In this document: positions 18,793 to 27,754 of the stretch, piece by piece
How positions within the stretch are numbered: the stretch's first letter is position 1
How the letters are laid out: every line of letters begins with the position of its first letter
NCBI GenBank assembly: GCA_034521465.1
Contig: JAXHMN010000011.1
Location: forward strand, 434,001-498,000
From: SURF-28 sp034521465
Lineage (GTDB): Bacteria; Bacteroidota; Ignavibacteria; Ignavibacteriales; Melioribacteraceae
Length of the DNA: 64,000 bases
Reading direction: 5' to 3'
Notes under the pieces: generated by a model
Databases searched by the model: none
Seen by the model: the letters and a program-made list of their open reading frames with translations, nothing else
Told to the model about the DNA's origin: nothing
Position numbers and translations under genes: made by a program

Positions 18793-18821
18793 TTGACTTT
18801 TCAGCTCAAAACTGATAGATT
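18793..18821 (+). promoter_or_regulatory. Candidate sigma70-type promoter of the yggS-divIVA run
   Basis: TTGACT at 18793-18798 and TAGATT at 18816-18821 are separated by exactly 17 bases, downstream of the nrdJ terminator and about 20 bases before the yggS start. This would be the head of the long plus-strand run to 27.7 kb. Confidence 0.4.
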
Positions 18822-18841
18822 CTCAGACTTAATTGACTGAG

Positions 18842-19543
18842 ATGATTAGAGAAAATCTACATAAACTAAATCAAAAAATTGAAGAGATTTGCAGAAAATG
18901 CGGCAGAGATGTGTCGGAAATTATTCTAATTGCAGTCTCAAAAAACAACCCAATTTCTGCGATCGAAGAAGCTCGAAATGCTGGTCAACTTCATTTCGGA
19001 GAAAATAAAGCTCAAGAGCTGCGTGATAAAGCCGAAGTTAAATCCGATGGTATTTACTGGCATTTTATCGGGCATCTTCAAACTAATAAAGTAAAGTATG
19101 CAGTCCGTGCTGCCGAGATGATTCATTCCGTTGATTCCGAAAAAGTTCTTAATGAGATTGATAAACGGGCAGCAAACGAAAATAAAAAACAGAAGATACT
19201 TTTCGAAGTTAACACTTCTGATGAGAGTAATAAATTTGGCATTAAAGATTTTGATTATCTTTATCATTTAGTTGAGAATGCATTTCGATTGGAAAATGTT
19301 GATCCAAAAGGGTTGATGACCATGGCGCCTTACACGGAAGACCAAAAGATTATTAGAGAATGTTTTGGTCAACTTAGAGAGTGGAAAGAGAAACTTACAA
19401 CAAAAGGTTTTGACTTACCTGAGCTTTCTATGGGAATGACAAACGATTACGAAATCGCAATCGAAGAAGGATCAACAATTTTAAGAATCGGAACAGCAAT
19501 TTTTGGTGAAAGGGATTACTCACAAACGTGGGAAAAACAATGA
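18842..19543 (+). CDS. yggS: YggS family pyridoxal-phosphate homeostasis protein
   Basis: About 233 residues from ATG 18842; a TTG at 18833 is an alternative start. It has the PLP-lysine motif LIAVSKNN near residue 35, then FGENKAQELRDK, WHFIGHLQTNKVKY, FEVNTSDESNKFGI and GLMTM, the alanine-racemase-like N-terminal fold of YggS/PROSC. The protein buffers PLP and affects amino-acid homeostasis. The stop overlaps the divIVA start as ATGA, indicating translational coupling, the same yggS-divIVA linkage known from Gram-positive bacteria. Confidence 0.93.
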   Translation: MIRENLHKLNQKIEEICRKCGRDVSEIILIAVSKNNPISAIEEARNAGQLHFGENKAQELRDKAEVKSDGIYWHFIGHLQTNKVKYAVRAAEMIHSVDSEKVLNEIDKRAANENKKQKILFEVNTSDESNKFGIKDFDYLYHLVENAFRLENVDPKGLMTMAPYTEDQKIIRECFGQLREWKEKLTTKGFDLPELSMGMTNDYEIAIEEGSTILRIGTAIFGERDYSQTWEKQ

Positions 19544-20087
19544 AATTCACACCGTTTAGTATAAAGAATCAAGAATTCAGCAGAACCGTTCGCGGCTATG
19601 ATCGTGAAGAAGTGAGGGCTTATCTTGAAAATCTCTCTGATGAAGTCGAACGAATCCAAAATGAAAATTCCGATCTTAAATCACAAATAGAAAATTTGCA
19701 AAATCAAGTTGGGGATTTTAAGCGGATTGAAAAGAATCTACAGACAACTTTGATTTCAGCCCAAGAGTCTTCTTCTGAAAGCTGTCGAGTCGGCAAAAAA
19801 ACAAACGGCGCTTCTAATTAAGGAATCTGAATTAAAAGCCAAACAGCTTGTTGATGAAGCAAAAGAAAAAGCAAACGAAATAAGAGATGCAGTTCTAAAA
19901 CTTAGAGAAGAGAAAAAGATGCTCGTTGCAAAGCTAAAAGCGATTGTTGAAACTCAATCAAATCTGATGGAAATTAGTTTTAAAGAAAGAAAGTTGGAAG
20001 AAACGCCTAAGGTAGACTTTTAAATCGACAGAAAAAGATATTGATCAAAAAATTAATCCCGAAGTTATTTTGGAGAAACTCTTATGA
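19540..20087 (+). CDS. divIVA: DivIVA-domain coiled-coil protein (frameshifted near 19779 and 20020)
   Basis: The N-terminus FSIKNQEFSRTVRGYDREEV (residues 5-24) is the DivIVA membrane-binding domain signature, followed by a long coiled coil. The frame ends early at 19821; the next frame continues AVESAKKQTALLIKE to VDF, and one further base shift gives STEKDIDQKINPEVILEKLL with a stop at 20085-20087 that overlaps the next ATG. DivIVA-type scaffolds recognise curved membrane or septa in Gram-positive bacteria. Here it sits between yggS and purine nucleoside phosphorylase, just upstream of another coiled-coil membrane protein that may be its partner. Confidence 0.82.
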
Positions 20088-20909
20088 GCAAATTGCTGGA
20101 AATGGTAAACGAATCGCTTAAAGTTATAAAAAAGAAAACATCAGATGAGTACAAGACCGGAATAATTTTAGGTACCGGATTAGGCGGCTTAGTAAAAGAA
20201 ATTCAAGTTGAACATGAAATTGATTATGCCGACATTCCTCATTTCCCAATATCGACGGTTGAATCACACAACGGAAAATTGATCTTTGGCTACAATCGGT
20301 GATAAAAAAGTTGTTGCTATGCAAGGTCGCTTTCATTATTACGAAGGTTACTCGATGCAGCAAATAACTTATCCGGTTAGAGTTATGAAAAATATTGGGT
20401 GTAGAAACGTTACTTGTTTCAAATGCTTGCGGTGGAATGAATCCTCTTTATAAAAGAGGGGATGTAATGATAATGGTGGATCATATCAATTTGCTCGGAG
20501 ATAATCCACTCATCGGTCCGAACGAAGATGAACTTGGACCAAGATTCCCGGATATGAGCGAGCCGTATGACTTAAAATTAATTGAATTAGCTGAAGAAAT
20601 TGCTCTTGAAACATAAAGTAAAAATTCAGAAAGGCGTTTATGTAGCAGTTGCCGGACCCAACTTAGAAACTAAAGCCGAGTACAGATTTTTACGCGGAAT
20701 TGGAGCCGATGTTGTTGGTATGTCGACAGTTCCGGAAAATATTGTTGCCAACCACATGGGAATGAAAGTCCTAGGCGTTAGTATAATTACAGACGAATGT
20801 TCCCGGACACACTTCAGCCGGTAAATGTTGAAGAAATAATTGCAGCAGCAATGGAAGCTGAAACTCGAAAATGACCCTAATAATGAAAGAAATTGTTAAA
20901 AAATTATGA
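20084..20909 (+). CDS. punA: Purine nucleoside phosphorylase (five small frameshifts)
   Basis: When read across breaks near 20293, 20396, 20611, 20805 and 20865, the protein is about 272 residues. Motifs follow the trimeric PNP family: GIILGTGLGGLV, PHFPISTVESHNGKL, MQGRFHYYEGY, LLVSNACGGMNP, DHINLLGDNPLIGPN, YVAVAGPNLETKAEYRFL and GADVVGMSTVPE. It cleaves purine (deoxy)nucleosides with phosphate for salvage. It overlaps divIVA at its start and the membrane-protein gene at its stop, each as ATGA. Confidence 0.9.
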
Positions 20910-21516
20910 TAAAAATAAAGCTATATCACGGAACTGTTTTTCTACTTGGATTGCTGATGTTCAGCTCAGATTTCCTCAGTCCCAACCTATTTACCGGTGA
21001 AATTTTAAATTTTGCGGTCTGGTTTATTCTTTCTATTTTTGCCTTTTGCTTGTCGGGTGGATTATTGATAAAACACTCGGCTGGACTCACGGCGGAAGAT
21101 TGGTATTCGCTGTTATTGTTGCTACTTCAGTGATGAGCGTCTTCCTGGTTTCAATCTTTAGTGGTTATTTCGGTATCAATGATTTATTAACCGAAAACAT
21201 TATACTCTATTCTCTTCGAAACATTATGATTGGCGCAATCGGGATATTTGGTATGACGGTTGCAGAATTATTAATTACACAAAGAGAAATCGAAAACTTA
21301 AGAAACCAATCTCAATTTAACCGGCAAGCAGCAGAAGATGCCCGGAGAGAAGCAGATATTATAATTCGTGATGCAAGATCAAGAGCAACTGAGATTTTAG
21401 CTAACGCCGAAAAGGAAGCTGTTGAACTGATTAACCGGAAAAAAGAAGTAGAATTACAATTAAAAGATTTTCTGAAATCTGAAAAAGAATTATTAAAGAA
21501 ATACGAAGAAGACTAA
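20906..21516 (+). CDS. Membrane protein with a cytoplasmic coiled-coil tail (frameshifted near 21044)
   Basis: Read across one extra T near 21044, it is about 203 residues. Four hydrophobic segments (from YHGTVFLLGLLM through IGAIGIFGMTVAELLI) occupy the first ~120 residues. A highly charged amphipathic helix follows with a regular Ala/Arg/Glu pattern (AAEDARREADIIIRDARSRA) and the end KSEKELLKKYEED. The tail resembles DivIVA and ATP-synthase-b-type coiled coils in composition. I do not recognise a named family. It overlaps PNP by 4 bases and is followed 30 bases later by ileS. A structural role with the nearby DivIVA protein is possible but not shown. Confidence 0.6.
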
Positions 21517-21546
21517 TTTTACTCTCACTCTATTTATGGTATAGAC

Positions 21547-24500
21547 ATGTTTAAGCAGTACGAAGGAAATATTTCATATCCCAAAATTGAAGAAGATGTT
21601 CTCCGGTTCTGGAAAGAGAACAAAATTTTTGAAAAATCAATTACTACAAGAGATCCAAAGAAACCGTTTACTTTTTACGAAGGACCTCCGACGGCAAACG
21701 GAAAGCCGGGTATTCATCATGTAATGGCTCGCACACTAAAAGATCTGGTCTGCCGTTACAAAACACTTAAAGGATATCACGTAAATAGAAAAGCCGGTTG
21801 GGACACTCACGGACTTCCGGTTGAAATCGAAGTTGAAAAAGCGCTCGGAATAAAAAGCAAAAGTGAAATTCCGGAATTTGGCGTTGCAAAATACAACAAA
21901 GCTTGCCGCGATTCAGTTTTTACTTATCTCGACCTTTGGGAAAAAATGACAACCCGGATGGGTTATTGGATAAACCTTGATGATCCTTACGTTACTTGTA
22001 CTAACGAATATATCGAATCAGTTTGGTGGGCGTCAAAAACACTTTTCGACAAAGGATTAATATTACAAAGATTATAAAATTGTTCCGCAAGATCCTAAAG
22101 CAGAAACACCGCTTTCATCTCATGAATTAGCGCTTGGTTATCGTGAGACAAAAGATCCCTCAATTTATGTTGTAATGAAATTGAAAGATTCCGAGTTAAC
22201 AAAAGAAGGCGACACTTACTTTTTAGTCTGGACAACAACGCCGTGGACTTTAATTTCAAACGTTGCTTTAGCTGTTGGGCCCGATGTTGATTATGTAAAA
22301 ATTAAAACCGATGATGCATACATTATTTTAGCAAAAGCACGACTTGAAGTAATCCGGAATGACTACGAAATAATAGAAGAGTATAAAGGGCAAGATTTAG
22401 CCGGACAAGAATACGAACAGTTCCTACGACTATGTTTCTTTCGATAAAAAAAACTGTTACGTAGTTGAAGCTGACTTTGTAAGCACTGAAGACGGCTCGG
22501 GAATCGTTCATATTGCGCCGGCTTTTGGCGCCGATGACTACGAGTTAAGCAAAAAATATGATCTGCCGTTCGTGCAGCCGGTTGATAGAGGCGGAAGATT
22601 TACCGAAGAAGTAACGGACTTTGCCGGTCAATTTGTAAAAGATGCCGATGAAGGAATTATTAAACTGCTTCACGAAAGAAAACAATTATATAAAAAGGAA
22701 ACTATTGTCCACTCTTATCCCTTTAGCTGGCGTTTTGATGATGTTCCAATAATTTACTACGCCAGAGAATCGTGGTTTATACGTACTACAGATATTGCGC
22801 ATAAAATGGTTGAGTTGAACAAAACCATAAATTGGTATCCGCCCGAAGTTGGCAGCAGAAGATTCGGCAATTGGCTTGAAGAGAATAAAGATTGGTCACT
22901 TTCCCGTGATCGCTTCTGGGCTACTCCTTTACCAATTTGGTTATCAGAAGATGGCGATATGTTTGCGGTCGGAAGTATTGAAGAACTAAAGGAAGGATTT
23001 GTCGAAAGAGACGGAAAACGGGTTAATGTTTCCGAACTTAATGAAGAAGAAATCGATCTTCACAAACCATTTGTTGACGAAGTTAAATTTGAAAAAGAAG
23101 GCAAAGTTTACGAACAAACACCGGAACTAATTGATGTTTGGTTTGATTCCGGCTCCATGCCGTTTGCTCAATATCACTATCCATTTGAAAATAAAGAATG
23201 GTTTGAACAGAACTTCCCATCAGATTTTATATGTGAAGGTATCGATCAAACCCGCGGCTGGTTTTACACTATGCATGCAATTGCTACAATGTTGTTCGAC
23301 AATGTTGCTTACAAAAACTTGATTGTGAACGAACTGATACTTGATAAAAAAGGATTGAAAATGTCGAAATCAAAAGGCAACACTGTTGATCCTTTTGAAT
23401 TGTTGGACAAGTACGGAGCAGATGCCACAAGATGGTATCTCGTAACAACAAGTCCGCCTTGGAAACCGACTCTTTTTGATGAAGAAGGAATCGTAGAAGT
23501 TCAGAGAAAATTCTTTGGAACTCTTCTAAACACTTATAATTTCTTTGCGCTCTATGCAAACATTGACAAATTTGAATTTCAGGAAGAACCGGTGCCTTAT
23601 GAAAAACGGCCTGAAATAGATCGTTGGATAATTTCTAAGCTTGGCTCAATTGGTAAAAGTTTATGAAAAATCAATGGATAACTACGATGTAACCAGAGCA
23701 GCCAGAGAAGTTGCAGAATTTACAATAGATCAACTTTCTAATTGGTATGTAAGAAGAAGCCGCCGGCGTTTCTGGAAATCTGAAATGAACGAAAGTAAAC
23801 TCTCAGCTTATCAAACTTTATACGAATGTTTGTTGACGATAACAAAATTAGCATCACCTTTTGCACCATTTGTTACGGAAGAGATTTACAGAAACTTAAA
23901 CGATACTACCGGCAATAAAGAAAGTGAATCGGTTCATCTTGTTGAGTTTCCGACTATCGATTATTACGACGAAGAACTCGAACAAAAGATGGATATGGCG
24001 CAGCGCATTGTTTATTTATCTCGATCAATGAGAGCAAAGAGTAACTTAAAAGTTCGACAACCGTTAAAGAAAATTCTTGTATCGGTCGGAAAGAATCAAC
24101 GCAAAGCTGTTAACGATATGAAAGATGTAATACTTGAGGAAGTTAACATAAAAGAATTAGAAGTATTGGAAGATGATTCTGCAATAGTTAACAAATCTGC
24201 CAAAGCAAACTTCAAATCACTCGGACCTCGTTACGGAAAGTTGATGAAAAGCTTAGCTAGTGAGATTGCAAAACTTGATCAGGAACAAATTAAAAAACTT
24301 GAAGAAAAAAACGAACTAACAATTGATGTCCAAGACAGTAAAATTGAATTGACCCTTGACGATGTTGAAATTATCAGCACAGAAATCGAAGGATGGTTGG
24401 TTGAATCGGAAGAAGGCGTTACAGTAGGAATTGATACAGAGCTGACAGATGATTTAATTGCCGAAGGTTACGCAAGAGAATTTGTAAATCGAATACAAAA

Positions 24501-24720
24501 TATGCGCAAAGATGCTGACTTCGACGTTGTCGATAAAATAAAAATTTACTATCAATCTGATGAAAAATTATCTAATTACATTAATAAGTTTTCTGATTAT
24601 ATTTCAAACGAAACTTTAGCAGATGAGTTAAACTCCGGCAAATCCGAGAACGGATATTCGGAAGAATGGGAGATAGGTGATTTTAATTGTAAGATATCTA
24701 TCGAACGTGCCTCTTATTAA
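21547..24720 (+). CDS. ileS: Isoleucyl-tRNA synthetase, long form (frameshifted near 22066, 22427 and 23642)
   Basis: About 1,055 residues after joining frames. It opens with FKQYEGNISYPKIEEDVLRF. The HIGH-type motif is in GPPTANGKPGIHHVMA and the KMSKS motif in GLKMSKSKGNTVDPF, with the editing (CP1) domain between them and the anticodon-binding domain after SNWYVRRSRRRFW. The continuation VPQDPKAETPLSSHE in the 22078-22174 gap confirms the first junction. The length and the lack of the Escherichia coli-type C-terminal zinc finger place it with the eukaryote-like long IleS group, members of which can be less sensitive to mupirocin; that is family knowledge, not shown here. Confidence 0.95.
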
Positions 24721-24741
24721 TTCATCTTGGGAGGATATATT

Positions 24742-25395
24742 ATGGGAATGGCAAAAAAAACAGTAAAAAAGAAATCGAGCGGTACAACGAAGAAAACTAC
24801 TAAAGCTGCCGAAAAGAAAACAACAACTAAAAAAACAGCAGCTAATAAAAAGGCAACTTCGAAAAAAACTGCTCCAAAAAAAGCTGCCGAAAAGAAAACA
24901 ACGGCAAAGAAATCATCTACTTCAAAAGCTAAAAAAACTAAACAGGAAGTTGAGATTCTTTCACCATCGAAAAAACTGAAAAAAGTAAAAGGTTACGGAA
25001 AGGCAGATCTCGAGGAGTTCAAAGAAATAATAATGCAGAAGCGGAACGAGATTATTGAACAACTCCAATCCCTAAAAGAGCAGATGATGGACCCTACAAC
25101 GGGTCAGTATGTAAACGAAAGTTCACCTTATTCGCTGCACATGGCAGAGCAGGGAACAGATGCAATGGAACGTGAAAAACTTTATCTGTGGGCGCAAAGA
25201 GAAAATAAATTCCTAACTTACCTTGAAGAAGCGCTTCAAAGAATTGACAGTGGAACTTACGGTATCTGTATTGATTGTATTGACGAGCCGCAGAACTTAT
25301 GCCCAACTTGTCCGTTAGTACCGAAGGATAGATTGAAAGCAGTTCCGCACACGCAGCATTGCCTTCAAGTTAAACAGAAGATGCAAGGTAGATAA
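24742..25395 (+). CDS. DksA/TraR-type zinc-finger protein with a Lys/Ala/Thr-rich histone-like N-terminus
   Basis: About 217 residues from ATG 24742, chosen because GGAGG lies 8 bases upstream; an in-frame TTG at 24727 lies before that site. Residues 1 to about 75 are a low-complexity basic tail of KKT, KKA and KKTTAKK units like bacterial histone H1 homologues. Residues ~90-217 form a DksA-like domain with coiled-coil LEEFKEIIMQKRNEIIEQL and the C4 zinc finger CIDCIDEPQNLCPTCP. DksA proteins enter the RNA polymerase secondary channel; the DNA-binding-like tail is unusual for that role. It is directly upstream of lspA. Confidence 0.85.
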   Translation: MGMAKKTVKKKSSGTTKKTTKAAEKKTTTKKTAANKKATSKKTAPKKAAEKKTTAKKSSTSKAKKTKQEVEILSPSKKLKKVKGYGKADLEEFKEIIMQKRNEIIEQLQSLKEQMMDPTTGQYVNESSPYSLHMAEQGTDAMEREKLYLWAQRENKFLTYLEEALQRIDSGTYGICIDCIDEPQNLCPTCPLVPKDRLKAVPHTQHCLQVKQKMQGR

Positions 25396-25398
25396 AGA

Positions 25399-26034
25399 TT
25401 GAGAGTATTATATATTTCGTTCTTCGTTGTAATCGTTGATCAAGTGACAAAAATTCTTGTTAAAGGATTCTCGATTCCGTTTTTAAACTTCAATTATGAA
25501 GGCATGAGAATTGGTCAAAGCTTTTCTGTAATTGGAGATTTCTTTAAAATTACATTTGTTGAAAATCCCGGAATGGCATTCGGGATAAGCGTGGGTGTCG
25601 GATCAAAACTTTTTTTATCTCTCTTTTCACTAATCGCATCGATTGGATTAATTTATTACATTTATAAAATTAGACATGAGTCATTTATAAATCGCCTTTC
25701 TATCGCTCTTATTCTTGGTGGCGCGGTCGGCAATTTTATAGACAGGGCTTTTTACGGAGTGTTCTATAATTATGCTCCTCTTATGTACGGAAAAGTTGTC
25801 GATTTTTTCCAAGTCGAATTTTGGGATTTTACGCTTTTTGGAAAAACTTATGAAACTTGGCCGATTTTTAATATTGCCGATGCTTCGGTTACCATCGGTG
25901 TTGTTTTGATGTTAATATTTCATGGAAGAATTTATGTTGACGAAGAGGATAAAATCAAAGAAGAAAAACCCGATGAAACCTTAACGGAAAATCTAAATGA
26001 CAAAACTGATAACAGAAAAAATATTGAACTTTGA
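25399..26034 (+). CDS. lspA: Lipoprotein signal peptidase (prolipoprotein peptidase II)
   Basis: Intact 211-residue inner-membrane aspartic peptidase starting at TTG 25399, three bases after the previous stop. Four membrane helices carry the conserved boxes: FVENPGMAFGI, catalytic Asp in GGAVGNFIDR, and the second catalytic Asp in FNIADASVTIGV. It cleaves the signal peptide of lipidated prolipoproteins, several of which are encoded in this window. An acidic C-terminal extension of about 30 residues is family-variable. It overlaps rluD by 38 bases, as in the common lspA-rluD pair. Confidence 0.95.
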   Translation: MRVLYISFFVVIVDQVTKILVKGFSIPFLNFNYEGMRIGQSFSVIGDFFKITFVENPGMAFGISVGVGSKLFLSLFSLIASIGLIYYIYKIRHESFINRLSIALILGGAVGNFIDRAFYGVFYNYAPLMYGKVVDFFQVEFWDFTLFGKTYETWPIFNIADASVTIGVVLMLIFHGRIYVDEEDKIKEEKPDETLTENLNDKTDNRKNIEL

Positions 26035-26978
26035 GGTTACTAACGGTCAAAAGAAGACACGAATAGATTCCTACCTTGCCAACATAATTGAAAACTTCAC
26101 CCGTTCAAAAATCCAAAAATTGATCAAAGCAGAACTTGTCACCGTTGACGGCAAAATTGTAAAATCAAATTATATTGTTTTACCCGGGGACAAAATAACA
26201 CTAAAAATTCCCGTCTCCCCAAGACCGGAGCATGTTGAAGCGGAAGATATACCTCTCGATATAATTTACGAAGACGAACATCTACTAGTAGTTAATAAAC
26301 ATGCCGGCATGGTTGCTCATCCGGCGCTCGGTAATTTTACCGGAACTCTCGTCCATGCATTACTTCATCACACTCAAAATTTGAGTAAGTATAATGATAA
26401 TGCACGTCCGGGCATTGTTCACAGAATTGATAAAGACACAAGCGGATTATTGTTGGTAGCAAAAGATGAATTCGTTCATTCGGAACTTGCAAAGCAATTT
26501 GCTTCGCATTCAATAGAACGAGAATACTGGGCGGTGTGCTGGGGAATATTCAAGGAACCGAAAGGCGAGATCATCGGAAACATTGCAAGAAGCAAGAAAG
26601 ACCGAAAAGTTTTTACCGTCAGTGAAACAGAAGGTAAATCCGCACACACCTACTACGAAGTTATTGAAGAATTTGAATTCGCATCTTTATTAAAACTCAA
26701 GTTGAAAACGGGAAGAACGCATCAAATAAGAGTTCACTTGCAGCACATTAATCATCCCGTTTTTGGTGACCCGACTTATGGCGGCAAGGCAATTGTCTAC
26801 GGCAGCTCACTTCCCAAAATAAAATCAAGAGTAAACAATTTATTGAAAATTAATTGACCGTCAAGCTCTTCATGCAAAAACACTCGGGTTTTATCACCCA
26901 ATTAAAAAACAAAAAATTTATTTAGACTCCGGACTTCCTTCCGATATTCAAAAATTAATTGATAACTTAAGAGCATAA
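25997..26978 (+). CDS. rluD: RluD-family 23S rRNA pseudouridine synthase (frameshifted near 26850)
   Basis: About 326 residues. The S4 RNA-binding domain is in residues ~20-70, then LLVVNKHAGMVAHPA and the catalytic Asp145 motif HRIDKDTSGLLLVAK, and later GRTHQIRVHLQHINHPV. The frame stops at 26857, but the family C-terminus RQALHAKTLGFYHP continues one frame over to a stop at 26976-26978. It isomerises uridines in 23S rRNA (helix 69 for RluD proper). The gene overlaps the end of lspA. Confidence 0.92.
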
Positions 26979-26996
26979 AATTCAGGAGGAAAATTA

Positions 26997-27686
26997 ATGT
27001 TTCATCCTTTCGAAGCATTTAATCCAAATTTATTAATAGTGCTGGGGTTAGCCGGTTTAATTGTCGGGATTGTTTTTATTCTCATTTTCATTAAGAGAAG
27101 AATATTCAAAATAATCGGTAAAGAAAAAAAACGACTGCCCGGATTGTTCGGTAGTCTGAGAAACTTGATAACGATTTTACTGCTAACAGCTATCGGCGGA
27201 ATGCTGCTTTTCTTAGGTTTCTTTTTCATTGCTTACAATGCCTTCACGCACGAACAGACAGTCGGTTATGTAGAAATTGATCCTGTCGAGAAACAAAAAA
27301 CAAATCTAATTTTCACCGAGTTGCTTGAAGAGAATAGACAAAATGTATATCGTTTTGAGATTTTTGGTGATCAATGGATGATTGAAGGAGATATCTTAAA
27401 GTGGGAAGATTATGCAAACTTTCTTGGTTTAAATACCCGTTACCGTTTAAACAGAATTAGAGGAAGATATATAAAAACCGCCGAAGAAAAACAAAAGGAT
27501 GCAACCATTCACTCCTTAACCGAAGACGAGGAAGATTTTCTTTGGACAACTCTTTATGATATCGGACACAGCTTACCATTTGTTAATACCGTTTACGGTA
27601 ATGCAGCATACCAACTTACCGACAAGCGCAAAAAGTTTGAGATATTTGTAACTACTTCAGGATTTGGACTAAGGGAAATGGACTGA
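26997..27686 (+). CDS. Membrane protein of unknown function
   Basis: Intact 229-residue protein with two hydrophobic helices (about residues 13-32 and 55-82) separated by a basic loop RRIFKIIGKEKKR. An extracytoplasmic-type domain of about 145 residues follows that contains FGDQWMIEGDILKWEDYANFLG and HSLPFVNTVYGNAAY. I do not recognise a named family. It has its own AGGAGG site 18 bases after rluD and ends the plus-strand run at a terminator. Confidence 0.75.
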   Translation: MFHPFEAFNPNLLIVLGLAGLIVGIVFILIFIKRRIFKIIGKEKKRLPGLFGSLRNLITILLLTAIGGMLLFLGFFFIAYNAFTHEQTVGYVEIDPVEKQKTNLIFTELLEENRQNVYRFEIFGDQWMIEGDILKWEDYANFLGLNTRYRLNRIRGRYIKTAEEKQKDATIHSLTEDEEDFLWTTLYDIGHSLPFVNTVYGNAAYQLTDKRKKFEIFVTTSGFGLREMD

Positions 27687-27700
27687 CCTTGATTTAAAAT

Positions 27701-27731
27701 AAAAAGACCCGGCAAAAACCGGGTCTTTTAT
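27701..27731. terminator. Bidirectional intrinsic terminator
   Basis: AAAAAGACCCGG pairs with CCGGGTCTTTT around a short A-rich loop. It lies between the convergent membrane-protein gene and the minus-strand cytochrome gene, and the A-rich and T-rich ends allow use from both directions. Confidence 0.9.
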
Positions 27732-27754
27732 CAAGGGGGATTCCATGCGATTCT

